Of a stretch of DNA of 64,000 bases, positions 41,941 through 51,583 are shown one piece after another. The notes beneath the pieces are model-generated. The model saw nothing but the letters and a program-made list of their open reading frames with translations, searched no databases and had not been told where the DNA came from. Every line of letters starts with the position of its first letter. The first letter of the stretch is position 1. This DNA comes from Candidatus Symbiopectobacterium sp. 'North America' (lineage in GTDB: Bacteria > Pseudomonadota > Gammaproteobacteria > Enterobacterales > Enterobacteriaceae): contig NZ_PEHF01000031.1 in NCBI RefSeq assembly GCF_015762685.1, positions 62,001-126,000 of the forward strand, read 5' to 3'. Both the position numbers and the translations under genes were made by a program.

Positions 41941-42845
41941 TTACTGATAATCCGTCCGCTGATTAAACCTGTCGCGCCCGTGCGGCGCGCTCAGGTCGTT
42001 TTCTGGCCCGATGGAAATAATGCCGTGCGGATTGATTGTACCGTGGCTGCGGTAGTAGTGATGGCGGATATGCGGAATGTTCACGGTATCTGCAATACCA
42101 GAGATTTGGTAAATATCTCGCAGGAAACCGAACAGATTCGGGTAGTCTGCCAGCCGACGCTTGTCACACTTGAAATGGGTATGATAAACCGGATCGAAAT
42201 GTAGTAACGTGGTCCACAGACGAATATCCTCTTCAGTCAATGTGTTGCCTGTCAGGTAGCGCTGCTGTGCCAGACGGACTTCCAGCGAATCCAATGCCTC
42301 GAATACGCCATTGACCGCCTCATCATAGGCACTTTGTGAGGTCGCAAATCCCGCCTTGTATACCCCGTTATTGATGGTAGGGTAAATCCATTCGTTCAAC
42401 GCATCAATCTGCATGCGCAGCGCCTCCGGGTAGTAATCGCCGGGCGTTGCACCAATGCCATCAAAAGCCGAATTGAACATGCGGATAATATCGGCGGATT
42501 CATTACTGACGATGGTATGGCGCGTTTTATCCCACAACGCGTCCGCTGTAATCGGCGTTGGCATGCAGATAGAGCTGATAGAGAAATTCATGCTGATAGA
42601 GCGAGTCACCGGTGGTGTCAGGAAAATCGATGCCAAAAGTCCAGCCATGATCCAGCATCAATTGATGCACCACGGATACACCGATGTGTTCCTGTAACCC
42701 TTTAAGCTGACGCATGATCAAGGTGCGGTGCGCCATCCGGGGTTATCCAGTGGCGAAACTGTGCAGTGGTACGTTTGAAGTGACCGCCTGTCTTGCTGGT
42801 GTCATACCAGGTATCGTGCCATACGCCATCGACTAGTTGTCCCAT
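41941..42845 (-). pseudogene. yqjG: Glutathionyl-hydroquinone reductase YqjG, active-site deletion
   Basis: From ATG 42845 the frame reads MGQLVDGVWHDTWYDTSKTG as in YqjG, a glutathione transferase-like enzyme that reduces glutathionyl-hydroquinones. At about 42730 it jumps from ITPDGAP to AHRTLIMRQLKGL in another frame: about 29 residues containing the catalytic Cys (CPWAH) are missing, and GGCGCACC at the junction could be a remaining direct-repeat copy. A second small deletion and shift occurs near 42530 (YSGR to LWDKTRHTIVSNE). The rest (NNGVYKAGFATSQSAYDEAV, RYLTGNTLTEEDIRLWTTL) is intact to 41941. Confidence 0.9.
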
Positions 42846-42937
42846 GGGTCCTCCATCATCAATGTAAAAACCAGGGCGCAGAGTACTGCGCCGCTGGTGC
42901 GAGAGGTTATGCCTGGTGTTGGCATCAAACTACGGTG

Positions 42938-43333
42938 TTACCACTTTTTATTCAAAATACGGTCGATGCTGAAAGCGCCTGGGCCCGTTACTGCCAGCAG
43001 CAGATAGCCGCCTGCAATGGTCAGGTTTTTCAGGAACATCAACTGGTTTACACCTTCGGCAAAGTTAGTGTGAAACAGCAGGGCGGTCAGCAGCGTGAAT
43101 CCAGCGGTGAAAAGGGCTACCGTGCGAGTCAGAAGACCAAACAGCACCGCCAGGCCACCGCCCAGCTCCAGCAGAATGGTCAGCGGCAGCAGAAACGTCG
43201 GAACGCCCATGGCCTGCATGTATTGCGCGGTGCCCGCATAGGCATCACCCAGTTTGCCGTAACCTGCCACGATGGACAGGATTGGCATAAAGATGCGAGC
43301 GATAAGCAGCGCTGTATTTTCTAAATTTTTCAT
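42938..43333 (-). CDS. yqjF: DoxX-family membrane protein YqjF
   Basis: 131 residues with four predicted helices, matching YqjF of the DoxX family: ARIFMPILSIVAGYGKLGD, TILLELGGGLAVLFGLLTRT, ALFTAGFTLLTALLFHTNFAE, GPGAFSIDRILNKKW. Two adjacent ATGs (43336, 43333) are possible; the second aligns with the E. coli start. It is a YhaJ target in E. coli, induced by aromatic nitro compounds. It sits between yqjG and yqjK. Intact. Confidence 0.93.
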   Translation of the reverse strand: MKNLENTALLIARIFMPILSIVAGYGKLGDAYAGTAQYMQAMGVPTFLLPLTILLELGGGLAVLFGLLTRTVALFTAGFTLLTALLFHTNFAEGVNQLMFLKNLTIAGGYLLLAVTGPGAFSIDRILNKKW

Positions 43334-43521
43334 CATTTGTCTCTAAGGAAAAGGGGGCTGGCAACAAGTCTGTATGCCGCGCTACAGCAGGATATCTCTG
43401 GGGATATCATCTGCACATCCGGTATGGAGCAAATACTATGGGGGAAACGGTTTGGATTCCAGCGAGTTAAATTGTCTGTTTTTTTCAGAAAATCTGAATA
43501 TGTGCGTGTGGCCCGAGATGT

Positions 43522-43806
43522 TTAGCGGGGCAACAGCGTTTTGCGCAGCAGCTTGAGTGTTGCCAGCAAGCCAATGCCGCGTCTGGCACAGCGAATCAGC
43601 CGGTTTGGGTGGCGTACGCCATACAGCACGGCAGCGCCAGAAGCGAGAAGCCAGTAGCGACGCCAGGCGATGATGCGCAGCCAGTCACCATCGTAGGGCG
43701 CTGTTTTTTCCAGCCACACTCGTCTTTCATAAATCACATCAATACTCTGCTGTTCTATTTGGCGTAACAGTCGGGCTTTTTCTTCCTGACGCTGCTGACG
43801 ATTCAT
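43522..43806 (-). CDS. yqjK: YqjK-like small protein
   Basis: 94 residues: a charged N-terminal helix (MNRQQRQEEKARLLRQIEQQ), a short central part, a possible membrane segment (YWLLASGAAVLYGV) and a basic tail. It overlaps the end of yqjE by four bases (ATGA), and belongs to the conserved yqjC-yqjD-yqjE-yqjK row. Function unknown, thought to be envelope related. Intact. Confidence 0.88.
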   Translation of the reverse strand: MNRQQRQEEKARLLRQIEQQSIDVIYERRVWLEKTAPYDGDWLRIIAWRRYWLLASGAAVLYGVRHPNRLIRCARRGIGLLATLKLLRKTLLPR

Positions 43807-44138
43807 TTTTCCTCCTCTTCCAGCAACGCTCTGTCAGTGCGAAGCTCTTTACGCGTAGCTTTGAGCAGCGTGGCGGTGATCCAGGCCAATGCTAACAAAC
43901 GGTATTCTGGCTCCAGACCCCAAATAATCAGTGCAATCAGGTTCATCAGGCCGAATGCAGAGAAAATAAGAGTGAGCCCGGTGAGCAGCAGCAGTTGGAA
44001 CAGATGATTCTTTTCTTCTTCTAACTCAATGACAACCAGACGCAGGCGCGTTTCCACAATGCCGACAAGCAGCGTCAGGATACGCTGCGCTGAAGCAATA
44101 GCCCCGCTAGCGGGGCCCTGTCGTTGTTTTTCGGTCAT
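43803..44138 (-). CDS. yqjE: YqjE membrane protein, probably shortened by an in-frame deletion
   Basis: 111 residues where E. coli has about 134. The N-terminal half is normal: VETRLRLVVIELEEEKNHLF and LLLTGLTLIFSAFGLMNLIALIIW form the first hairpin. The second hairpin is short: LALAWITATLLKATRKELRT jumps from the middle of the helix to the C-terminal ATRKELRTDRALLEEEE tail, so roughly 20 residues seem to be missing near 43860. The frame is kept. It is a phage_holin_3_6/YqjE-type protein of unknown role, co-transcribed with yqjD and yqjK. Confidence 0.8.
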   Translation of the reverse strand: MTEKQRQGPASGAIASAQRILTLLVGIVETRLRLVVIELEEEKNHLFQLLLLTGLTLIFSAFGLMNLIALIIWGLEPEYRLLALAWITATLLKATRKELRTDRALLEEEEK

Positions 44139-44162
44139 AAAAGGTTACTGAACTCCCGTCAA

Positions 44163-44468
44163 TCAGCGGCGTGCGAGCAGAATGCCCAGCACAACCCCTA
44201 CCGCAGCACCGATACCCACGCCGGTCCACGGGTTATGCCGAACATAGTCATCCGCGTAATCCGCTGCTTCTTTGGTCTGGTTAACGATACGTTCGCCGGT
44301 TTCACTCAATCGTGAGCATGTGTCCTTCAATGCGCTTTCCGCTTTGCTGCGTAATTTTTCCAATTCCGCTTTGGATTTATCGCTTGAGGAGTTCAAGACT
44401 TCTTCCAGGGTATCCGCCAGTGATTTCAACTCGTTGAGCAACAATTCAGATTGTTGATCTTTAGTCAT
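44163..44468 (-). CDS. yqjD: Ribosome-associated membrane protein YqjD
   Basis: 101 residues of the ElaB/YqjD/DUF883 family: a long helical N-terminus (LLNELKSLADTLEEVLNSSS), the NPWTGVGIGAAVGVVLG tail-anchor helix and the closing RR. In E. coli YqjD is a stationary-phase, sigma-S induced inner-membrane protein that binds ribosomes. AAGGAG precedes the ATG. It starts the yqjDEK row. Intact. Confidence 0.92.
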   Translation of the reverse strand: MTKDQQSELLLNELKSLADTLEEVLNSSSDKSKAELEKLRSKAESALKDTCSRLSETGERIVNQTKEAADYADDYVRHNPWTGVGIGAAVGVVLGILLARR

Positions 44469-44652
44469 GATTAACTCCTTTTCGATAAATAAGGAGTATT
44501 AACTATAGCTCAACTTTTACGATTGGAATGGCGGAGTGGGACGAGATAATTCTGATAAGCTGCTGTAAGCGCTGGGTAATCCCATAGAATGCGCCCAACC
44601 CGGGTTGGTGAACATGGGCTGGGTGCGATCAAGACAAGCGAAATCTGATGGG

Positions 44653-45072
44653 TTATTGCCCACCGGCAGCGGCGATCTCCTGCTGGGCTGCATGCAACTC
44701 TTTCTGGGCTTCGGCGAGTTTGTCCTGACGTTTTTGAATCTTGTCCGCATCAGCGCCGGATTGTTGGCTTTCACGTAATTCCGCTTTTCTCTCCGCGACT
44801 TTGGCTTGTTTCTCCGCCAGATTTTGCTGGCGTTTAACGCGCAGGTCATCATCCTGACAGTACGTTTGCACATTACGCAGCGCCGTTTCCAGGCCTTGAA
44901 TCTGGCCTGCGTTACGGTGCTGACGAACCTGCGCCAACTGCTGTTCGATATCATAGGCTTTGGCTGCACAGGTGCCTACTGGCGGCACTTTTGCGTCAGC
45001 GGCGTAGGCATTGATAGCGGCGAATTCCAGACTTGCGATAATAACTCCACGTAAAACGGCTACTTTTTTCAT
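44653..45072 (-). CDS. yqjC: Periplasmic protein YqjC (DUF1090)
   Basis: 139 residues from ATG 45072 (MKKVAVLRGVIIASLEF); a frame extension to 45087 lacks support. A signal peptide ends after NAYA-ADAK. Two Cys residues (GTCAAK and TYCQDDD) frame a long charged coiled coil (QNLAEKQAKVAERKAELRES). DUF1090 proteins are small periplasmic stress proteins of unknown role. It lies between mzrA and yqjD as in E. coli. Intact. Confidence 0.9.
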   Translation of the reverse strand: MKKVAVLRGVIIASLEFAAINAYAADAKVPPVGTCAAKAYDIEQQLAQVRQHRNAGQIQGLETALRNVQTYCQDDDLRVKRQQNLAEKQAKVAERKAELRESQQSGADADKIQKRQDKLAEAQKELHAAQQEIAAAGGQ

Positions 45073-45112
45073 ATCATCCTCACCCAAGTGTTGCGTTCTT
45101 TTGCGTCAGCTT

Positions 45113-45460
45113 TTACCGCCAGAAAGGAACGGGTTTAGGCGGCTGCTTAGTGATGATTTTTGCCTGCGGAAACGAGGACCGAAGTGCTTCACGCGCGGCA
45201 AAAGTTTGCTCCGATGACGCCAGTCTGACGATCAGGCTGTCCGGCGCAGGGGTAATGCTTTTGATGGCGATACCACGCTCATTAAGACGCTGGTAAACGT
45301 AAAAACCATCAGGGAGCGGCGCCCCCTGACGGTGAGGAAAAATGTGCAGCAGCGTTTCATCCTGTTGACGGCTCGGTGACTGGGTCAGCAGGATAATCGG
45401 CAGCATCACCAGAATCATCATGCGCCAGATAGCTTTCAGATAACGCCAACCGAATAACAC
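45113..45460 (-). CDS. mzrA: EnvZ modulator MzrA
   Basis: 115 residues, a bitopic inner-membrane protein with one N-terminal helix (IWRMMILVMLPIILLTQS) and a periplasmic domain (DETLLHIFPHRQGAPLPDGF, FVYQRLNERGIAIKSITP in near form). MzrA links the CpxA and EnvZ two-component systems through EnvZ. It begins one base after the yqjA stop, so the two are translated together as in E. coli. Intact. Confidence 0.88.
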   Translation of the reverse strand: MLFGWRYLKAIWRMMILVMLPIILLTQSPSRQQDETLLHIFPHRQGAPLPDGFYVYQRLNERGIAIKSITPAPDSLIVRLASSEQTFAAREALRSSFPQAKIITKQPPKPVPFWR

Positions 45461-45461
45461 G

Positions 45462-46136
45462 TTAGTTCCCTTTTTCTACATTGTCGGCGCGTTTCTTACG
45501 CCACAACACTAACAGTGAACCGAACAGACCGACGAACAATAACACCAGTGGCAACATCATCAGGCAAAACATCAACTCGTCTTCATACTTCATGAAAACC
45601 TGCGTCTTGCCTATCGCGAACCCGAGCGAAACCAGAATCAACACCCACAGCAGTCCGCTCATCCAGTTGAAAAACTGAAAGCGGGTATTGTCCAGCCCTG
45701 AAAGCCCGGCAATGGTAGGCAGCAGCGTGCGAACAAAGGCGAGAAATCGGCCAATCAGCAGCGCAGACAATCCATGACGATGGAACAACAGATGCGCACG
45801 CTGGTGATAGTGTGCGGGGAGATGAGAGAGCCAGCCTTGTAGTACTCGGGTATTCCCCAGCCAGTTACCTTGAATATAGCTCACCCAGCAACCAAGGCTG
45901 GCGGCGGTGGTAAGCAGTGCGATAGTGAATGCATAATTCATCGTGCCTTTGGCAACCAGCACGCCGACCAATACCAGCAGACTGTCTCCGGGCAGAAAGG
46001 CCGCGGGTAACAGACCATTTTCCAAAAACAGGATCATGAACAGAATAAAATAGAGCGTCCAAACTACTTTGGGGTCAGCGAGAATATCGAAATTTTGGTG
46101 CCAAAGCGCATTAACAAGTTCTTTAATTAATTCCAT
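45462..46136 (-). CDS. yqjA: DedA-family membrane protein YqjA
   Basis: 224 residues of the DedA family: [20 protein letters not shown], the re-entrant loop [40 protein letters not shown] with the key Arg residues, and [20 protein letters not shown]. YqjA supports the proton motive force, alkaline tolerance and lipid carrier recycling, and is CpxR controlled in E. coli. It heads the yqjA-mzrA pair. Intact. Confidence 0.94.
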   Translation of the reverse strand: MELIKELVNALWHQNFDILADPKVVWTLYFILFMILFLENGLLPAAFLPGDSLLVLVGVLVAKGTMNYAFTIALLTTAASLGCWVSYIQGNWLGNTRVLQGWLSHLPAHYHQRAHLLFHRHGLSALLIGRFLAFVRTLLPTIAGLSGLDNTRFQFFNWMSGLLWVLILVSLGFAIGKTQVFMKYEDELMFCLMMLPLVLLFVGLFGSLLVLWRKKRADNVEKGN

Positions 46137-46549
46137 TCGGTATTCCTAACACAACAGCGTGCTACGTGGCCCATCGGCGATGAAATACACCGACTGCAAG
46201 GGTCATTATGTACACCGGCTCGCCATGGTGAGCGCTGTTAGAGTAGAACATACCGATGTTCACTATCTCATCCCCTTAATCCATTTTGCCCGACGAGCCT
46301 GCATTGTTGCGTTTTGGCGGCAGTAACGCGGGAAATACCGGATTAAGCGTTAAAAAGAGCTTCTAACTGTAACAAAAGCCTAAAGGTTGAGATAGGGAAT
46401 TATCGCAGGAAAATGTGAGATTTATCGCTGCTGTTTGACAGAAAAGGTTTTTTTGCTGCCGATTTTACATTTTTTGACACAAACAGGTGTTTTCAGACGT
46501 TTTGGCCTCTGTTAAGTGACAGAGGCGGCAGGTTTTTTTGTTCGGGTGG
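46137..46549. other. Intergenic region between yqjA and the exuR remnant
   Basis: About 410 bases with no gene. It must hold the yqjA promoter. A hairpin GCCTCTG-ttaagtga-CAGAGGC (46505-46526), with TTTTTTT shortly after it on the plus strand, lies just past the exuR stop. Confidence 0.45.
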
Positions 46550-46759
46550 TCAGGATTTGTGCACGGTGATTGGCTCAAGATGCATGACGGGATTTTCGGC
46601 AAACATATAGCGGTCAACGTTGAATTCAAAGTCATCGGCGGTGGCGCGAAACAGCATTTGCTTGGTGTTTTCCAGATGCTGCCACATCGCTAGCTTGGCG
46701 GCGTAGGGATCTTTGCGAATCAGCGCTTTAAGGATTTGATCGTGCTCTTCGCACCAGCT
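46550..46759 (-). pseudogene. exuR: ExuR hexuronate repressor, C-terminal remnant only
   Basis: On the minus strand an open frame of 69 codons, ending at TGA 46550-46552, reads [20 protein letters not shown] then [17 protein letters not shown] and [20 protein letters not shown]. This is the C-terminus of ExuR, the GntR/FadR-family repressor of the galacturonate/glucuronate regulon. Nothing of the first roughly 190 residues, including the DNA-binding domain, is present: three bases upstream stands an in-frame TAA belonging to the exuT terminator. A large deletion has joined the end of exuR to the exuT terminator. The order exuT-exuR-yqjA is as in E. coli. Confidence 0.9.
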
Positions 46760-46761
46760 TT

Positions 46762-46792
46762 AAAAACGCCTGATAACCGGGGTTATCAGGCG
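46762..46792 (-). terminator. Intrinsic terminator of exuT
   Basis: CGCCTGATAACC and GGTTATCAGGCG form a perfect 12-bp stem. Read on the minus strand it is followed by TTTTT. It lies 34 bases after the exuT stop, and the exuR remnant begins directly beyond the T run. Confidence 0.9.
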
Positions 46793-46825
46793 TCAAAGCA
46801 GGTCTAGCTGTGAGACAGGCAGTGA

Positions 46826-48124
46826 TTAATGCTGCTGTGCCGTCTCAAGCACTGCGGCTTGTTCTATCTCTACCGCTGGGCGGTTTTGCAGAATAACCCA
46901 GATCAGGATGGCACCCAGCACATCAAAGACTGCCAGCACCGCGAACAGCGGACCGAAGCCAATGGTGTCTGCCAATGCGCCAACCACCAGAGCGAACAGG
47001 GTGCTCGCCAGCCAGCCAGCGCCGCCGGTCAATCCGTTGGCGATAGCCACTTCGTTACGACCAAACACATCAGAAGAGAGCGTGATCAGCGCGCCGGACA
47101 GTGACTGGTGCGCAAATCCACCTACGCACAGCAGCGCGATGGCAACATAAGGGCTGGTGAACAGGCCGATAACCCCAGGGCCAATCATCAACACCGCACC
47201 CAGAGTCACCACCATTTTGCGCGAAACGATCAGGTTCACTTTGAAGTATTTCTGGAACAGCATGGGCATGTAACCACCCAATACGCAGCCCAGGTCAGCA
47301 AACAGCATTGGCAGCCAGGCGAACATGGCAATTTCTTTCAGGTTAAAGCAATAGACCTTGAACATGAACAGCGGAATCCAGGCGTTGATGGTGCCCCATG
47401 CCAGTTCAGCCAGGAAACGCGGTAACGCGATGCCCCAGAACTGACGGTTGCGCACGATCTGCCAGGCGGACATTTTCTTAACGTTATCAGCCTGATGCTG
47501 AGATTCCTGACCGCTCAGAATGTAATCGCGCTCTTCATCAGTCAGTTTTTTCTGGTCTTTCGGGTGTTTGTAAAATTCCAGCCAGCACAGAGCCCACACC
47601 ATGCTCAAGGCACCGGTGATGATAAAGGCCATTTCCCAACTGTGCATTACGATGGCCCAAACTACCAACGGCGGCGCGATCATGGCGCCGATTGAGGAAC
47701 CGACGTTGAAGTAACCTACGGCAACGGAACGCTCCTTGGCGGGGAACCATTCACTGCTCGCCTTCAGGCCCGCAGGGATCATGGCAGCTTCGGCCATGCC
47801 GACCAGACCACGTGAAATGGCCAGACCTTGCCAGCTGTTTGCCATTGCGGTACTGGCACAGAAAATGGCCCACAGGATAGCGAACATGGCGTAGCCGACT
47901 TTGGTGCCCAGCAGGTCCAGCACGTAACCGGCGATGGGCTGCATAACGGTATAGCAGGCGGAATAGGCAGCAATGATGTAGGAGTATTGCTGTGTCGTGA
48001 TATGTAACTGATCTTGCAACGTCGGGGCGGCAACGGCGATAGCATTACGTGTCAGGTAACCGAGCACGGTGCCAATGGTCACCAGCCCGATCATGTACCA
48101 ACGTAGCCCTTTGATTTTACGAAT
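46826..48124 (-). CDS. exuT: Hexuronate transporter ExuT, start codon changed to ATT
   Basis: A major-facilitator importer of galacturonate and glucuronate. From the family start position the frame reads IRKIKGLRWYMIGLVTIGTV, but the first codon is ATT (48122-48124), not ATG; GGAGAG stands nine bases before it, so this is where the ribosome should load. The first ATG in frame is at 48094, ten codons in, and would remove the cytoplasmic tail. The remainder is complete and very close to E. coli ExuT (AAMIPAGLKASSEWFPAKER, ALPRFLAELAWGTINAWIPL, SSDVFGRNEVAIANGLTGGA). ATT starts are rare and weak. The transporter may be poorly made; downstream enzymes are broken anyway. Confidence 0.9.
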   Translation of the reverse strand: MRKIKGLRWYMIGLVTIGTVLGYLTRNAIAVAAPTLQDQLHITTQQYSYIIAAYSACYTVMQPIAGYVLDLLGTKVGYAMFAILWAIFCASTAMANSWQGLAISRGLVGMAEAAMIPAGLKASSEWFPAKERSVAVGYFNVGSSIGAMIAPPLVVWAIVMHSWEMAFIITGALSMVWALCWLEFYKHPKDQKKLTDEERDYILSGQESQHQADNVKKMSAWQIVRNRQFWGIALPRFLAELAWGTINAWIPLFMFKVYCFNLKEIAMFAWLPMLFADLGCVLGGYMPMLFQKYFKVNLIVSRKMVVTLGAVLMIGPGVIGLFTSPYVAIALLCVGGFAHQSLSGALITLSSDVFGRNEVAIANGLTGGAGWLASTLFALVVGALADTIGFGPLFAVLAVFDVLGAILIWVILQNRPAVEIEQAAVLETAQQH

Positions 48125-48423
48125 TTGTGTTTTCTCTCCGAGTCAAAAATATAACACCGTGCCATTAGCTGTGCTAACAACCGGTGTTGTGTTTAGCCAA
48201 CAAGGTTGGCTAGCGCACCTCTCAGAAGGGCGCAATCGCAGGGTTCAGTTGCGGAGTAAGTTTGTGGCGTCATATGCGCTTACTTTTAGGAAGGCGGCAA
48301 GGCGCATCGATAAGGACGCCTTGCTCGCCTTTTACTCTCTTGAAACCTGCTTTTGATTTGGACCAGGATTTTTTCTCTTGGGAATAGAGATTGAATCCCG
48401 GTTCAAGACGGCGCTACAATAAT

Positions 48424-48434
48424 TTGTCATACAA
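48424..48434. promoter_or_regulatory. ExuR/UxuR-type operator
   Basis: TTGTCATACAA fits the FadR-subfamily consensus TNGT-N3-ACNA, in the divergent exuT-uxaC region where ExuR binds in relatives. A weak CRP-like match (GTTGA-N6-TCACA) begins about ten bases later. Since exuR is deleted, this site is probably an orphan. Confidence 0.6.
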
Positions 48435-48667
48435 CTTTAAAAGTTGAGTGACATCACAAAACCATTATATTTATGCGGAATTGCTAAAATTTGTTCGATA
48501 TCGGCCTGTGTTGAGAGCTTTCTGCGCGGTGTCCTGACCAATTTGGCAGGCATGTGAATTTTTGCGATCATGACCTCACTAATGATATGAGATATCCAGC
48601 ATAATTGGTGTGATATCTTTCAACAAAGGCCAATGTTGTGCCTGAGCGCACGGTGAGGAAGAAAAGT

Positions 48668-50020
48668 ATGCCCCAGTTTCTTAGCGAAGATTTTCTGTTA
48701 GACAGCGAATTTGCTCGTCGTTTGTATAATGACTATGTAGCTGATCAGCCTATTTTTGATTACCATTAACACTTGCCGCCTGAACAGATTGCAGAAAACT
48801 ACCGCTTTAAAAACCTGTATGACATCTGGTTAAAGGGTGATCACTACAAATGGCGTGCCATGCGTACTAACAGCGTGCCGGAGCGTCTTTGTACCGGTGA
48901 TGCCAGCGACTGGGAGAAATTCTCCGCCTGGGCAGAAACCGTACCGCACACTATCGGTAACCAGTTGTACCACTGGACGCATCTAGAACTGCGCCGCCCG
49001 TTTGGTGTAACAGGTACGCTACTAGCACCGGGTACGGCGAAAGATATCTGGGATTGTTGCAACGCCCTGCTGGAGCGTGATGAATTTACCGCGCGCGGCA
49101 CCATGCAGCAGATGAACGTGAAAATGGTCGGTACCACCGACCACCCGATTGACGATGTGCGTCATCACAAAGCCATCGCCGCTGATGGTAGCTTCAACGT
49201 CAAAGTGCTGCCGAGCTGGCGTCCGGATAAGGCTTTCAACATCGAGCTGGCCACCTTTAATGATTACATGGCGAAACAGGGTGAAGTGTCTGATACCGAT
49301 ATTCGTCGTTTCAGCGATTTGCAGGCCGCACTGACCAAGCGTCTGGATCACTTTGCCGCGCACGGCTGTAAAGTTTCTGACCACGCGCTGGACGTGGTGC
49401 TGTTTGCCGAAGCGGATGAAGCGAGGCTGGATGGCATTCTGTCTCGTCGTTTGGGCGGTGCCGCGCTGAGCGATCTGGAAGTGGCGCAGTTCAAAACTGC
49501 CGTACTGGTATGGCTGGGTGCGGAATATGCACGTCGCGGTTGGGTACAGCAGTACCATATTGGTGCGCTGCGTAACAACAACCTGCGCCAGTTTAAATTG
49601 CTGGGGCCAGACGTCGGTTTCGACTCCATCAATGACCGTCCGCTGGCACAAGAGTTGTCTCGTCTGCTGAGCAAGCAGAATGAAGAAAACCTGCTGCCGA
49701 AAACCATTCTGTACTACCTGAACCCGCGCGATAACGAAGTGCTGGGCACCATGATCGGTAACTTCCAAGGTGAAGGCATGCAGCGTCAAATGACACAGCT
49801 GGCGCAACTGGGCCTGCTGAGCCGCTTTGTGGGCATGTTGACCGACAGCCGCAGCTTCCTGTCTTACACTCGCCATGAGTATTTCCGTCGTATCCTGTGC
49901 CAGATGATCGGCCGCTGGGTAGAAGACGGCGAAGCGCCGGCAGACATCAATCTGTTGGGCGACATGGTGAAAAACATTTGTTTCGATAACGCTAAAAACT
50001 ATTTCGCCATCGAATTATAA
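48668..50020 (+). pseudogene. uxaC: Uronate isomerase UxaC, nonsense codon in the metal site plus 57-bp deletion
   Basis: From ATG 48668 the frame reads [20 protein letters not shown] as UxaC, the isomerase that opens hexuronate use. Codon 34 is TAA (48767-48769), inside the His-x-His metal motif: IFDYH-stop-HLPPEQ, where Cys is expected. The same frame then follows E. coli closely. Near 49778 a second lesion appears: NFQGEGM runs directly into [11 protein letters not shown], lacking about 19 residues that include the conserved GSGWWF segment. GGCATG (49775-49780) could be the one copy left from a deletion between direct repeats. Divergent from exuT, followed by uxaB. Inactive by either lesion alone. 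Confidence 0.95.
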
Positions 50021-50130
50021 GACCGTGGGCGCGCGCAGGTGCGCGCGCCTTGACATTGTATCGTGGGCAAGGTGACAGGGCGGTAACAACCTGACCCCGA
50101 TCGCACTTCCTGTCCTGAGGTAGCTTCTTA

Positions 50131-51583
50131 ATGCAAACATTGAATCGTCGTGACTTCCCTGGTCGTCAACATCCTGATCGTATTATCCAATTCGGTGAGG
50201 GTAACTTTCTGCACGCGTTCGTTGACTGGCAGTTAGATTTGCTAAACGAACATACCGATCTGGATGCGGGTGTGGTGATCGTTCGTCCGATTGATACCGA
50301 TTTTCCGCCTTCATTAGACACTCAGGATGGGCTGTACACCACGATCATTCTCGGTTTGAATGAGCAGGGCGAAGCAGTGCGTGAGCCGCGCCTGATCCGT
50401 TCTGGTAACCGTGAAATCAACATTTACCGTCAGTTTGACGAGTATCTGGCACTGGCACACGATGCCAACATTCGTTTCGTGTTCTCCAACACCACCGAAG
50501 CGGGCATCAGCTATCACGCCGACGATCGTTTGACGGATACCCCGCCGCGGTCAGCTATCCGGCTAAACTGACGCGCCTGCTGTTCGAGCGCTTTAACCAC
50601 TTCAACGGTGCCGCCGACAAAGGCTGGGTGCTGTTGCCGTGTGAACTTATCGATTATAACGGCGTTGCACTGAAAGAACTGGTGCTGCGCTATGCCGCGC
50701 AGTGGGAGCTGCCGCAGGCCTTTGTTACCTGGATCAACGAAAACAAGACCTTCTGCTCCACGCTGGTTGACCGTATTGTGACGGGCTATCCGCGTGCCGA
50801 AGTGGAAGCGCTGCAACAGGAAATGGGCTACCAGGATACCTTATGGGATACCGCCGAGTACCTCTACCTGTTTGTGATTCAGGGGCCGCAATGGCTGGCT
50901 CAGGAACTGCGTCTTGACAAGCTGGACCTGAATATCCGCATCGTTGACGATATCAAACCGTACAAAGAGAGCAAAGTGGCGATTTTGAACGGTGCGCACA
51001 CCGCGCTGGTGCCGGTTGACTTCCTGGCCGGTCTGGATACCGTGGGCGAATCCATGAATGACGCGCAAATCAGCAGCTTTGTGGAAAAAACCATTGCCGA
51101 AGAGATCGTTCCGGTGCTGGATTTGCCGCACGATGAGCTGACCTCTTTTGCCCAAGCGGTGCTGAGCCGTTTCCGTAACCCTTTTATTCAGCACCAGCTG
51201 TTATCCATTGCCCTGAACGGCATGACGAAATTCCGCACCCGCATTCTGCTGCAACTGCTGGCCTACCGTGAGCAGAAAGGGGCATTGCCGGCGCGTCTGA
51301 CCTTTGCACTGGCGGCGCTGATCGCGTTCTATCGCGGCGATCGCGACGGTGAAGCCTATCCGTTGCAAGATGATGCGCACTGGCTGGAGCGCTTAGCACC
51401 TTGTGGCACGGCATCAACGATCGCACCACTTCGCTGCAAGCGCTGGTTACCACCGTGCTGAGCGATGCGGATCACTGGGAACAGGATCTGACTCAGGTGC
51501 CGGGATTGGTAGAACAGGTTACGCAGCAACTGCAAGCGATCGTCGATCGCGGCATGAGAGCGGCAGTAGAAGGGTATTGTTAA
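50131..51583 (+). pseudogene. uxaB: Tagaturonate reductase UxaB, two frameshifts
   Basis: From ATG 50131 ([20 protein letters not shown]) the sequence matches UxaB, the NADH-dependent tagaturonate reductase (altronate oxidoreductase). The first frame ends after [16 protein letters not shown] near 50545. The second frame covers [17 protein letters not shown] in near form, [20 protein letters not shown] and [20 protein letters not shown] with the conserved Lys. Near 51400, after DDAHWLER, the frame shifts again and the end ([32 protein letters not shown]) runs to the stop 51581-51583. That stop overlaps the next ATG (TAATG). Uronate catabolism step two is lost. Confidence 0.93.
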
